A stretch of DNA of 64,000 nt from contig PHBU01000003.1 in NCBI GenBank assembly GCA_002840685.1, forward strand, positions 62,001 to 126,000, in the 5' to 3' direction. The position numbers were made by a program, and so were the translations under genes. Below are positions 18,301-28,376 of the stretch, piece after piece; positions within the stretch are counted from its first letter, which is position 1, and each line of letters opens with the position of its first letter. Under the pieces are notes generated by a model. It saw nothing but the letters and a program-made list of their open reading frames with translations. It made no database searches and was not told where the DNA came from. This DNA is from Chloroflexi bacterium HGW-Chloroflexi-6. GTDB taxonomy: Bacteria; Chloroflexota; Anaerolineae; Anaerolineales; Villigracilaceae.

Positions 18301-21256
18301 ACTTGGCTTGCGCCAGCCCGTCGCTGCCGGTGACAGCCTGTCCGCGTTCAACGAGCGTGGTTTGGCGGTCATAGCGCTTGGAGAATGAGCCTTCGTCACC
18401 GGGTCGTAAGACCCAGGTCACTTTTTGCAGTTCAAGCTGCAGGGTTTTCCCCGACAGGGGCAGTTTGTCGATGCCGACCGCTGTCAGCGTAAAACCGAGC
18501 GGTGCTTCGGCGCGCCCAACCCACTGCGCCGGGCGGATGCCGGGGTAGGCGGCTGCGGGATGGATCACCACCGATTCGCGGGCGCTGAGCGGGAATCCGC
18601 CGCTTTCGAGGGCCGTCACTTCAAGGGTGAAGCGCGATGTATTGTCCAGTTCGAGTTCGCCCAGATCGAGGTTGAAAGCGCCATCCGGACCGGTGCGGGC
18701 TTCTCCACTTGCAATGTCGATTCCATAGCTGCTTTGCCATTCTCCCAGCCAGTAAGCGGTATACGTTCCGCTTTGGAAACCGGGAATGTCGAAATATTCC
18801 CGTTCACGGTACAGCCGCCAGCTGAAGGGCAGATCACCCGCGGGTGCGCCGAAGAAGTAATCAGCGCGGACGGTGGCCTGCACCGCCTGGCCTGCCAGCC
18901 CTTCTTGCGGGGTCATCATCACTGAAAGATTGATCTCCGGCTTGCGGTAATCGGCCACATCGAAATAGATGGCATGGGTCTGGTCGCCCCATTTGCCGGG
19001 GTTGCCTTTGACCTCGATCCGCCAGCCCCCCGGTGTGGCTGCGTTGGGCAGGGTTAACTGCCCGCTAAAGGTTCCATATTCTGAAAAATTGACCGGTGTA
19101 CTTTCAACTTCCCGCCCTTGCACGTCATATAGGCTGACCGTCCAGGGGATGGCTTGGGTGATTAAGCTGTAGCGCCCGTTGAAGGCCTGTCGGGCAACCC
19201 CGCGAAACGAAACCACATCTCCGGGGCGGTAGATCGGCCGGTCTGTATAGAGATAAACCTTTTCATTCTCAGAATTATAGTACTGGGCTGGAATGTCGAA
19301 CTCCCAGGGTGAAATGCCATTGTTGAAGTTGGTGGCTGCGAGGCTAAAATGCTGGCTGGCCGGTTCTCTGAGCATGGCATAGTAAATCTCGCTGATATCC
19401 AGGTTAAGTTTGCCTGCCGAACGCCAAAGACCGTTGGCATCCGTCTTTCCGCTGTCGATTACCTGGCCTGTACTATCGTAAACTGCAACTTCATAGAATT
19501 GTTTTGCTTCCCCTGTAATTGAATCTGTTGCCCAGATCAGGGCGCTGTCGGCAGCCACTTTCAGGGTCAGGTTGACATTGCTGGACAAGATAAACAAGGG
19601 CTGGTTGTTGGTATTGAGTTGGCCAGATCCGATACGCGCAAAATACAGCCCCGGCCTGAGCGCTGAATCCTTTTCGGTCAGAGGGACAGAATATACGCTT
19701 GTTCCGGTTCCGGCAGAGACCGTTTCGCGCCAGCTCGAAACCTCGGCGGGTTGGAAAACTTCGCGAGCCTGGTAATCATTGTTTAATCTGAAGAAATCTT
19801 CCAGCGAGATTTCTCCGATACTGACATCCAGATACGACAGGTTCGTTACCTGAACGGACAGGCGCGGGTCTTCAGAGTAGACCATGATCATTGGCTGGTA
19901 AGGCATGGTCAGGGCGGGCGCGGGCGGGTTGCTGCGTAACTGGAATGTGTAATCCGAACCCAACTGGTTGCCCCAGCGGTCTTGCAACTGGCCTGAAATG
20001 GTCACCGTGTAAAGGAATTCCGGGTCAAAAAAACCATATATGTTTAAAACTTCTTCACTGGCCGATATCCAAAAACTGCTGACTGGCGGGCTGACCGTCA
20101 CCAGTTTTTCAAGTTCGTTTGACAAATAGTTCCCGAGCGGGGCGGTCATATGAACGACAACATTCTCATCGTAATTTTTTACGCCGCCGTTATAGGGCTC
20201 GCTGAAAGACACGCCAAATTCGGGAAAGGAGATATAGTTTTTAAGGATGTTCTCCTGCAAGCTCTGCCCGCCGCGTGAACGGGATGCCGGCGACAGGCGC
20301 AGGCTGTACGCCGTGGAGCGGAGCAGCCTGCCCGCAGGCTTGAATACCGCTTCGGTGGCATTTTCATTCCATTCGAAGCTTCCGTTAATCTTCCCGCTCG
20401 GGCCGTCCAGCGTTAGATCGGCTTCAACGCTGGCTTTGTCCATCGGCTGGTTGAACGTGATAGTGAAGGTTGGTTCCAATTCAAGCAGGAAGTTATCGTA
20501 GGGGGTCAGGTCCACCACGCGCGGCATGGATGTGCGGAAAGACCAGCTAGGGGCTGTCTCCAGCTTTAACCCGGCCAGGCTTTGCAGCGACGGGTTGACC
20601 TGTACGAGGTACTCTACGCCGCCCTCCAGGGCCGGTTCGGCATGGAAGATGTAAGTGCTGGTATTGAGCCATTCGCCTTTGCCCGCGGTCGCGGGGGTCA
20701 GGCTGAATCCGGCTGGCAGTTCTGAAGAATCAGCGCCGAGCGGCACGACCGGCTGGTTGAAAGCCACCACCACTGCCGAATCGGTGCGGATATCGTTCGC
20801 ATCTTCCGCGGGCAGGTTTTGGGTCACGCTCAAGGCGGGGGCGGTGTTAAATGTGACCGACCAGGGTTCGAGCCGTGCCAGACCGTTCGCGGCGGTCGCG
20901 CCGGGGGCCAGGCTAAAGGTAACGGCTGAGTCCGCGGGCAGCGGCTGGATCGGGGTAAAGGTCAGGGTCGAGTCATCGACCCAGGTGTAGATCCCGTCAC
21001 CCTTATCCATCTTTAGCGTGGCTTCAACCGAGGCGCGCTGCATGGGCTGGTTGAAAAAGAAAGCGATGCCCTGCTGCACGCCGACCTGGCTGCCTGCTGG
21101 CGGGTCAGTCTCGGCGATCGCCGGCGGCAGTGGCAGCGCAGTGGCCGTCGGCAAGGCGATAAAGGGAATTTCAACCGGTGCGATAAAGCTGCAGGCCAGT
21201 GAAATGCTGAGAAACAGCACGATTAAAGCAGAAAAAAGGCGGTGATTTCGCGACAT
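15395..21256 (-). CDS. alpha-2-macroglobulin-family lipoprotein lacking the thioester motif
   Basis: A 1953-residue envelope protein. The start at 21256 (MSRNHRLF) has AGGAG upstream and opens a lipoprotein signal with lipobox LSLAC and lipid-anchored Cys22. Three Big_5/SbsA-like Ig domains (each with FNQP) occupy about 45-340. Macroglobulin MG domains follow, with the A2M block FPDTALWTTFVTGADG and LPDSLTTWQVETRGL, then an alpha/alpha-toroid resembling the thioester domain (about 1470-1760) and a receptor-binding-like end. Where bacterial A2Ms carry CxEQ this one reads LPEPDAFSSNDAIASYLL, so no covalent trap can form. It may be a structural or non-covalent protease inhibitor; no penicillin-binding protein gene is adjacent. 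Confidence 0.88.
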   Translation of the reverse strand: MSRNHRLFSALIVLFLSISLACSFIAPVEIPFIALPTATALPLPPAIAETDPPAGSQVGVQQGIAFFFNQPMQRASVEATLKMDKGDGIYTWVDDSTLTFTPIQPLPADSAVTFSLAPGATAANGLARLEPWSVTFNTAPALSVTQNLPAEDANDIRTDSAVVVAFNQPVVPLGADSSELPAGFSLTPATAGKGEWLNTSTYIFHAEPALEGGVEYLVQVNPSLQSLAGLKLETAPSWSFRTSMPRVVDLTPYDNFLLELEPTFTITFNQPMDKASVEADLTLDGPSGKINGSFEWNENATEAVFKPAGRLLRSTAYSLRLSPASRSRGGQSLQENILKNYISFPEFGVSFSEPYNGGVKNYDENVVVHMTAPLGNYLSNELEKLVTVSPPVSSFWISASEEVLNIYGFFDPEFLYTVTISGQLQDRWGNQLGSDYTFQLRSNPPAPALTMPYQPMIMVYSEDPRLSVQVTNLSYLDVSIGEISLEDFFRLNNDYQAREVFQPAEVSSWRETVSAGTGTSVYSVPLTEKDSALRPGLYFARIGSGQLNTNNQPLFILSSNVNLTLKVAADSALIWATDSITGEAKQFYEVAVYDSTGQVIDSGKTDANGLWRSAGKLNLDISEIYYAMLREPASQHFSLAATNFNNGISPWEFDIPAQYYNSENEKVYLYTDRPIYRPGDVVSFRGVARQAFNGRYSLITQAIPWTVSLYDVQGREVESTPVNFSEYGTFSGQLTLPNAATPGGWRIEVKGNPGKWGDQTHAIYFDVADYRKPEINLSVMMTPQEGLAGQAVQATVRADYFFGAPAGDLPFSWRLYREREYFDIPGFQSGTYTAYWLGEWQSSYGIDIASGEARTGPDGAFNLDLGELELDNTSRFTLEVTALESGGFPLSARESVVIHPAAAYPGIRPAQWVGRAEAPLGFTLTAVGIDKLPLSGKTLQLELQKVTWVLRPGDEGSFSKRYDRQTTLVERGQAVTGSDGLAQAKFTPPDPGTYLLRAEVDGNASEVLIWVGGQGQAIFPASPYDQIRLTAGQSDYQPGQTASIFIPNPFGGSAPALVTTERGAILSAQLVQVAAGGSSVDIPLSDENAPNTFVSVTLLGPRFQFRQGYINLEVDPLNFILNVDLKATPEKAGPGENVQFDLRVTDSKGQPVQGEFSLVVVDLAALALADPNAPDIVPAFYDIQPLAVRTGLTNAVYSERNIPMLGGMGGGGGDMAPVIREEFPDTALWTTFVTGADGAAKIDLTLPDSLTTWQVETRGLDHQTRVGQARLNLVTSKELLLRPITPRYLVIGDRARVSTYVNNNTANALKAEVTLKASGANLEDAKSATQKVDLPANGRALVSWWVTAADAQTADFVFSVKAGNLTDATRPNDGAIPILHYTSPQTFATAGILPAAGSQTEIVSLPRSFAPQGGDLTVEMSPSLGTYLLQAAGSLPEPDAFSSNDAIASYLLGNLSIIPALREAGTPETELAQRQQSIVDWAGKLAAQQNGDGGWNWYRRGMWGENLSDAFISAYVTYALSLVEQASPSGLEFSITRAKEYLTLQMALDMNAPDVILDDQAFIMLAYYGAPNGREVGSLKTASLSDTRQALPIDDLFELRDRLSPLGQAYLALAYLGLEDSTRAGTLLENLATTANRSATGAFWENPDAGWRTPGTPIYTTAVIVHALGRTDPASPLLTDAVRYLAANRSATRDWGGDMQNAWVLRALSSTLVGTGEFAASFPFSATLNSLEIARGQASSPQALTTVTTVTPISSLHPNSPNELKILRGDGTGKLYYRAILNVLRPAESAPAINQGIAVSRAYFDCSSEPCQPVQAWQMTPNTVGKLTVRVTISLPHDMYYLNVEDFAPAGAEIVNPVLKTAEQGQDALEVEYFSPDDPYASGWGWWYFDSPRIYSDHVQWTSDYLPAGTYVLTYTLIPSLPGQYRALPAHAWMTYFPEVQGTSSGSVFEIKE

Positions 21257-21286
21257 TATGTTTCTCCTGAATGAAATGCTATTTTG

Positions 21287-21344
21287 ATTATACAGCGGCG
21301 GATCAAAAATGCAGATCACCAATCAAAACGGCTGGCAGTATAAT
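21287..21344. promoter_or_regulatory. divergent promoter region for the macroglobulin and surE genes
   Basis: Two perfect TATAAT hexamers point in opposite directions: minus strand at 21292-21287 (31 bases before the macroglobulin ATG) and plus strand at 21339-21344 (26 bases before surE). Both -35 regions match consensus at only three of six positions. Confidence 0.45.
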
Positions 21345-21369
21345 TATTGAAACCTTTTCGGAGAAACCC

Positions 21370-22134
21370 ATGAGAATTTTGGTGACCAATGACGATGGCG
21401 TGCAGGCGCCAGGCCTTTTGGCGCTGGCCCAGGAAATGCGCAAATTAGGCGATGTGACGGTACTCGCCCCCGACCGCAACTGGAGCGCCAGCGGGCACGT
21501 CAAGACGATGGAACGACCGCTGCGGGTGCGCGAAACCCGCCTGGCAGATGGGACAAGCGCTTACACCAGCGATGGCGCACCGTCTGATTGTGTGGCGCTG
21601 GCAATTTTGGGCGTATTGGATGAAACCTACGATCTGGTGGTCTCGGGCATCAACCCAAATGCCAATATTGGCCACGATGTGACCTATTCGGGCACGGTGA
21701 CGGCCGCCATGGAAGCGGTGATTTCAGGGGTGATGGGGGTCGCCGTTTCGCTCAATTCTCCACCCGAACATGGCGAACTGGATTATGGCCCGGCGGCGCG
21801 CGCCGCCCTGCGCGTGGCAAAAAATGTGATCCAGCAGGGCCTGCCCGAAGGAGTTTTTCTAAACGTTAACGTGCCCCATTTGCGCGATGATGAGTTGAAG
21901 GGCTTTATGATCACACGACAGGGTCTGCGGGTTTACCGCGATGCCCTGGTGCGCCGCAAGGATCCGCGTGACAGGCCCTACTACTGGATCGGCGGCGATT
22001 CCCCGACCGGCATCCCCGAAGATGGCACTGATGTTGGTGCGCTGGCGGCTGGCTATGTCTCGCTGACGCCCATGCAGCTGGATCTGACCGCTCGCGAAAC
22101 ACAGAAAACTCTTCAAACCTGGAGTTGGGATTAA
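21370..22134 (+). CDS. surE: 5'/3'-nucleotidase SurE
   Basis: A 254-residue SurE phosphatase that dephosphorylates nucleoside 5'- and 3'-monophosphates and is linked to stationary-phase survival. The N-terminal metal site MRILVTNDDG (Asp8, Asp9), the Ser/Asn loop APDRNWSASGHVKT, GTPSDCV-like GAPSDCVALA and SGINPNANIGHDVTYSGTVTAAMEA are all present. The start at 21370 begins at the canonical MRIL motif; the longer frame from 21271 crosses the promoter. It is followed 4 bases later by an MGMT-fold gene, suggesting joint transcription. Confidence 0.95.
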   Translation: MRILVTNDDGVQAPGLLALAQEMRKLGDVTVLAPDRNWSASGHVKTMERPLRVRETRLADGTSAYTSDGAPSDCVALAILGVLDETYDLVVSGINPNANIGHDVTYSGTVTAAMEAVISGVMGVAVSLNSPPEHGELDYGPAARAALRVAKNVIQQGLPEGVFLNVNVPHLRDDELKGFMITRQGLRVYRDALVRRKDPRDRPYYWIGGDSPTGIPEDGTDVGALAAGYVSLTPMQLDLTARETQKTLQTWSWD

Positions 22135-22138
22135 ACCT

Positions 22139-22489
22139 ATGCCTGGCTTTACTTCACCCCCTAACCCGTCCGCTTTTAATGCCCGCGTCTGGGATGTTGT
22201 CCGTAAAATCCCGGCCGGGAAGGTGCTGGCCTACGGCCAGGTTGGCGCGCTTGTGCCTGTGCCGGATGGCATGAGCCTGAAAGATTTCGATGCTTTTCGC
22301 GCGCGCTGGGTGGGCGGCGCCATGGCAGCCTGCCCGGAGGATGTCCCATGGTGGCGGGTGGTCAACGCCCAGGGCAAGATCAGTCCGCGCCCCGGGGCGG
22401 AGGAACAGCGTTCGCGGCTCGAAGCCGAAGGCGTTACCTTTGATGAAAAAGAGCGCATCGATATGAAGCGCTTTGGCTGGCAGGTTTGA
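22139..22489 (+). CDS. alkyltransferase-like (ATL) DNA-repair protein
   Basis: A 116-residue protein with only the C-terminal DNA-binding fold of O6-alkylguanine-DNA alkyltransferase: helix-turn-helix (FNARVWDVVRKIPAGKVLAYGQVG), then VGGAM..CPEDVP and RVVN. The reactive PCHR motif is replaced by PWWR at 70-73, so alkyl transfer is impossible. Known ATLs have Trp in place of the Cys, bind alkylated guanine and hand it to nucleotide excision repair; this function is inferred. Here the His after the Cys position is also Trp. It starts 4 bases after surE. Confidence 0.85.
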   Translation: MPGFTSPPNPSAFNARVWDVVRKIPAGKVLAYGQVGALVPVPDGMSLKDFDAFRARWVGGAMAACPEDVPWWRVVNAQGKISPRPGAEEQRSRLEAEGVTFDEKERIDMKRFGWQV

Positions 22490-22575
22490 AGTTTGACAAA
22501 ATATGCACAAAACTCTAACAAAATTTTAAGGTAAAAATGCTTGCCTTTTTTGTATGAAAATAGTAATATATAGAA

Positions 22576-22614
22576 GACAAACGTCAGGGTGCCCCCCTCA
22601 CCCTGGCGTTTGTC
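22576..22614. terminator. 16-bp inverted repeat after the ATL gene
   Basis: GACAAACGTCAGGGTG (22576-22591) pairs with 22599-22614 with one G-U and a C-rich loop. The stem is strong but the T tract after it is weak (ATTTAA). It probably ends the surE-ATL transcript. Confidence 0.6.
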
Positions 22615-22639
22615 ATTTAAGTTAAAAAATACGGGGTTG

Positions 22640-22668
22640 TTGCAAGAAAATCTTTCAATGGGTAAAAT
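22640..22668 (+). promoter_or_regulatory. sigma-70-type promoter for the AI-2E family transporter gene
   Basis: TTGCAA (22640-22645), a 17-base spacer and TAAAAT (22663-22668) lie 20 bases before the ATG at 22689. Confidence 0.5.
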
Positions 22669-22688
22669 GAAAAGCGGAGATAAAAATC

Positions 22689-23900
22689 ATGACTAATTTG
22701 GCACAATCCCCGCGCTGGAATTCAACCACCAAACTGATGGCTGGCTTTACGTTGATTGCTATTCTTGCTTTTGCGCTGGCAAAATTCCAGGGCATTTTGC
22801 CGCCGTTGATCATGACCTTCATGCTAGTTTATTTACTTTACCCGGTCGTGCGTTTCCTCAAGAACAGGTTGGGTTTCAAGTGGGGAGTGGCCGTTGCGGT
22901 GGTTTATATTGGGCTGATTTTGCTCTTTTTGGCGCTGGCGACCATCAGTGGTTTTGAACTGGTATCACAGGTACAGAGCCTGATCAAAATGGTCGAATCA
23001 AGCCTGACCGAATTGCCGAACTTGATCGAACAAATTTCCCACATCACCATAGAAATTGGTCCGCTGGTTTTTGAGATGAGCGCGCTCGACTTGAACAGCC
23101 TGAGCGGACAACTAATTGACGCCGCCCGGACTATGTTGGGCCGCACCGGAGAACTGCTCGGAACGGTGGCCGGGACCGCGCTCAATTCACTGGCCTGGAC
23201 GGCTTTCGTTTTATTGATGTCGTTTTTTATCCTGGCTGAAAGCCGCGGTCTTCCGGGCGGCATTTTACAGATCGATGCTTTTGAATACACCGGTGATCTC
23301 AACCGGATGAAAAAAGAACTCACCAATATTTGGAATGCTTTTCTGCGCGGGCAGCTTATTCTGGTCAGCACGGCCATCTTTCTTTATACAATTGTCCTGA
23401 GCGTTTTGGGGGTGCGTTATGCGCTCGGATTGGCCCTCCTGACCGGTGCGGCGCGTTTTCTCCCCTATGTCGGTCCGGCGATCGCCTGGACGGTGATGGC
23501 CTTGGTGGCCTTTTTTCAGGCTTATAAGCCGTTTGGGTTATCAGATCTGGCTTATACCCTGATCATCCTGGTGACTGCCTGGGTGATCGATGCGATTTTT
23601 GACAATATTGTTTCGCCGCGGGTGATGGCTGATGCTCTAAAAGTTCATCCGGCTGCTGTGTTGGTTGCTGCGATTATTGCCCTCGATTTGCTTGGCGTTC
23701 TGGGGGTTGTGATCGCGGCCCCGATGCTGGCAACGTTGCAGCTGATTGCCCGCTACATAGTGCGTAAACTTTTCGATATCGACCCCTGGGAAGGTTTGAG
23801 CGAGTCCCCGACGCCGGAGCCTTTACGAGAGCAGATCGTCGGCTGGTTTGAGATCATTTCTGGCTGGGGGCAAAAACTAAAGAGATTGGCCGGAAAATAA
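22689..23900 (+). CDS. AI-2E family transporter (PF01594)
   Basis: A 403-residue membrane protein with the family's typical layout: a helical hairpin near the N terminus (about 18-85), a soluble-looking central segment (90-145, EQISHITIEIGPLVFEM) and five further helices, including the conserved GARFLPYVGPAIAW motif and the DNIVSPRVMADALKVHPAAV block. Members of this family export small molecules such as AI-2 or act as Na+/H+ antiporters, so the name does not prove AI-2 transport. GGAG precedes the ATG. It has its own promoter upstream and a small gene with a separate promoter downstream. Confidence 0.88.
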   Translation: MTNLAQSPRWNSTTKLMAGFTLIAILAFALAKFQGILPPLIMTFMLVYLLYPVVRFLKNRLGFKWGVAVAVVYIGLILLFLALATISGFELVSQVQSLIKMVESSLTELPNLIEQISHITIEIGPLVFEMSALDLNSLSGQLIDAARTMLGRTGELLGTVAGTALNSLAWTAFVLLMSFFILAESRGLPGGILQIDAFEYTGDLNRMKKELTNIWNAFLRGQLILVSTAIFLYTIVLSVLGVRYALGLALLTGAARFLPYVGPAIAWTVMALVAFFQAYKPFGLSDLAYTLIILVTAWVIDAIFDNIVSPRVMADALKVHPAAVLVAAIIALDLLGVLGVVIAAPMLATLQLIARYIVRKLFDIDPWEGLSESPTPEPLREQIVGWFEIISGWGQKLKRLAGK

Positions 23901-23907
23901 TTAGCGG

Positions 23908-23916
23908 TGCTATAAT
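23908..23916 (+). promoter_or_regulatory. extended -10 promoter for the 60-residue protein
   Basis: TGCTATAAT (TGn plus a perfect -10) lies 27 bases before the start at 23944. A weak -35 (TTGGCC) is 19 bases upstream. Confidence 0.6.
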
Positions 23917-23943
23917 TTGCCGAACATTTGAAAGGAGCTAATC

Positions 23944-24126
23944 ATGCCCAAAAGTACTGAACCCACAACTGAGACCCTGGCCGAGACCGAGAACTATCTG
24001 GTTTGGAAAGCCGAAGAACCTGATGGTGAGACCACCTATCATGTTGAGCTCGGAAACATGACCATTCATTTTTTCAAAGAAGAATGGGAAGAGTTTCTCG
24101 AGTTGGCCCGCGCACTGGAAGGTTAA
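23944..24126 (+). CDS. small acidic protein of unknown function
   Basis: A 60-residue acidic protein (MPKSTEPTTET...LEG), with a disordered Thr/Glu-rich head and a predicted beta-hairpin plus C-terminal helix (HFFKEEWEEFLELARALEG). I recognise no family. It is credible as a gene: a strong AAGGAG site precedes the ATG, it has an extended -10 promoter of its own, and a perfect terminator follows 20 bases after the stop. It forms a monocistronic unit, which suggests a well-expressed soluble protein. The pattern of a compact alpha/beta fold could fit a partner or regulatory protein, but that is only a guess. Confidence 0.75.
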   Translation: MPKSTEPTTETLAETENYLVWKAEEPDGETTYHVELGNMTIHFFKEEWEEFLELARALEG

Positions 24127-24146
24127 TCCCTGCTGGTGACTAACAC

Positions 24147-24177
24147 AAAACGCCCTCTGTCAAACAGAGGGCGTTTT
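24147..24177. terminator. intrinsic terminator, possibly bidirectional
   Basis: A perfect 14-bp stem (AAAACGCCCTCTGT, 3-base loop CAA) with A and T ends sits between the small gene and the convergent holin-like gene. Confidence 0.9.
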
Positions 24178-24208
24178 GCATAATTTTTGCTTTGTTATTG
24201 CTGGGCGT

Positions 24209-24580
24209 TTAGCGTTTGTCGTCTTTGAAAAAAGCTGTCAGAACAACGCTGACGATGCTTACGATCAGACCGCCCCAAAAGGCAGGCCAGAACCCGTCCA
24301 CAGTGAAACCGATGCCAAAGTTAAGGCCGATCAGGCCGGTCAGCCAGAACAGCAGGGTGTTGATCACCAGGGTGAACAGCCCCAGGGTCAGGATGATCAA
24401 CGGGCAGGTCAGGAATTTCAAAATTGGGCGTACCAGAGCATTCAGCAGGCCAAAGATCAGAGCCAGACCGAGGTAAGAGATCCAGGTGGTGCCCGGCAGG
24501 GGCAAGATGCCCGGTACCACGGCCACAGCGGCATACAGGGCCACCGCATTGATTAGCAAACGAATTAGAAACTTGTTCAT
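24209..24580 (-). CDS. phage-holin-4-like membrane protein (PF04020/YvlD type)
   Basis: A 123-residue protein with four hydrophobic helices: about 5-25, 32-55 with the signature GLLNALVRPILKFLTCPL, 60-85 and 92-118. This matches the chromosomal YvlD-like family named phage holin family 4, whose function is unknown and which is not evidence of prophage. AAGGAGAC lies before the ATG. It reads in the same direction as the GNAT gene upstream of it (24690-25676), from which it is separated by 109 bases. Confidence 0.85.
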   Translation of the reverse strand: MNKFLIRLLINAVALYAAVAVVPGILPLPGTTWISYLGLALIFGLLNALVRPILKFLTCPLIILTLGLFTLVINTLLFWLTGLIGLNFGIGFTVDGFWPAFWGGLIVSIVSVVLTAFFKDDKR

Positions 24581-24689
24581 TTTTGTCTCCTTTTGCGCGA
24601 AATTGCAGCGCAGTTGTCAGGTTTTAAAAGTATTCCGCACTTCCTGGCGAAAGCGTGAGATGTGCAGTATCTTGTTATACGGATGGGGA

Positions 24690-25676
24690 TTAGTTTGGTT
24701 GCTGACCGGGAGATTCCATCCACAGCAGGGTGCGGCTGGGAGAAAACCCTGCGGCGCGCAAGGCTTCGTCTGCCGGGCCAGCTGGGTATTCGATGTGGAC
24801 TCCCTGCTGTTGGGCGTACATGCGCCGGGTGTAGAGCAGCAAGCCAACCAGGGCTTCGTAATCGGGCCGGGGTGGGGAGGCCAGCCACAGATTGGCGGTT
24901 TTTCCGCTCTGGTAGCGGCAACTGACCGACCCGCGCAACTGCCCATCCGCCTCGACGGACCATTGGGAAACATCAATATCGCTCAGCAGGCGATAAAAGC
25001 CATCCCATAAATAAGGGCCAAAGCTCGACCAGGATTGTTGTTGGTACCAGCTCATTTCCGGTGGATAAGCGCGCTCCAGCCAGTTGCGCTGGAAATTCCA
25101 GTCACGCGCGGCTCGCGGGCGAATTCTAAAGCGGGCCGATTCGGACTTGCGCGGTAGCCCGGTTGACGGTGCGTACCATTCGGTGCGGCGGGCGCGTTCC
25201 CTGAACCCCAGGTCGCGGTAAATTTTTATCGCGCCGGGGTTATCATCGCGCACGTGCAGCCACAGGCTGTCGGCGCCTTTTTCGCGGGCGCGCCGCATTG
25301 CCACTTCGGTCAGGGCCCGCCCGATGCCCCGGCGGCGATAATCGGGGTGGGTGGCAACATTGGCGATCAGGTAAAGGCGCCGGCCATACTGGTGAAACGG
25401 GATCAAGCTGACGTTGCCGACTACTTTTCCATTATCTTCCCAAACAAACCCCGAAAGCGGCAGGGAAATAACATCGATCATATGCGGGGCCCAGTTGAGA
25501 AAAACATTGTCGCGGGCCTGGCGGCGCATTTCATCCAAATGCGAGCGCCCGCTGGCATCCAGGTTTTCTTTGAAGCACACCTCGATCAGGTCGGCCACAC
25601 CGGTCAGGTCGCGCAGGATGTTGAGCGGGCGCAATTGACCGGGAGCAGTGTGCGATACATGTAATGTCAGGTTCAT
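24690..25676 (-). CDS. GNAT-family N-acetyltransferase
   Basis: A 328-residue protein. The GNAT fold occupies about residues 15-165, with the acetyl-CoA pyrophosphate loop RRRGIG at 114-119 and the following helix ALTEVAMRRAREKGADSLWLHV; YRDLGF near 153 closes the fold. The C-terminal 160 residues look like a degenerate second GNAT domain (SWSSFGPYLWDGFYRLL...), a tandem arrangement found in some antibiotic-tailoring and uncharacterised acetyltransferases. The start at 25676 (MNLTLHV) avoids a 16-residue hydrophobic extension. Substrate unknown. A minus-strand TATAAT at 25689-25684 sits 7 bases before the ATG, so its mRNA could be leaderless. Confidence 0.82.
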   Translation of the reverse strand: MNLTLHVSHTAPGQLRPLNILRDLTGVADLIEVCFKENLDASGRSHLDEMRRQARDNVFLNWAPHMIDVISLPLSGFVWEDNGKVVGNVSLIPFHQYGRRLYLIANVATHPDYRRRGIGRALTEVAMRRAREKGADSLWLHVRDDNPGAIKIYRDLGFRERARRTEWYAPSTGLPRKSESARFRIRPRAARDWNFQRNWLERAYPPEMSWYQQQSWSSFGPYLWDGFYRLLSDIDVSQWSVEADGQLRGSVSCRYQSGKTANLWLASPPRPDYEALVGLLLYTRRMYAQQQGVHIEYPAGPADEALRAAGFSPSRTLLWMESPGQQPN

Positions 25677-25767
25677 CTCTATAATTATAACTGGCAGAAC
25701 AAATCGAGTGTAGAATAGACTCATATAGATTTCTTATGGCGTTCTTTGAGTGTGCCAACAGCTCTTT

Positions 25768-25776
25768 TGCTATAAT
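25768..25776 (+). promoter_or_regulatory. extended -10 promoter for clpC
   Basis: TGCTATAAT is a perfect extended -10; TTGAGT lies 19 bases upstream as a poor -35. The start codon at 25834 is 57 bases further on. No CIRCE or CtsR-type operator is visible around it. Confidence 0.6.
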
Positions 25777-25833
25777 TTCAGGGTATTTCAACCGAGTATT
25801 TGTCCCCCTCAGTACAGAGAAGGAAAACCGTAT

Positions 25834-28257
<2,424 letters not shown>

Positions 28258-28298
28258 ACACGCCATCGGGCGGTTTCATGCCTTTGTTCAGGTGGTAA

Positions 28299-28335
28299 CA
28301 AAAAAGTGTGCCAAAACTCTGGCACACTTTTTTTT
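28299..28335. terminator. bidirectional intrinsic terminator
   Basis: A 12-bp stem (AAAAAGTGTGCC, 8-base loop) with an eight-T run on the plus side and an A run on the other. It separates clpC from the convergent methyltransferase gene. Confidence 0.92.
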
Positions 28336-28376
28336 ATATATTGTCCGCGATTCTTAGCACTCGAACAAAGCAACCT

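Noticed and set aside
24209..24580. Prophage remnant signalled by a phage holin family protein
   Set aside because: The protein belongs to the chromosomal YvlD-like group and no other phage gene is nearby.
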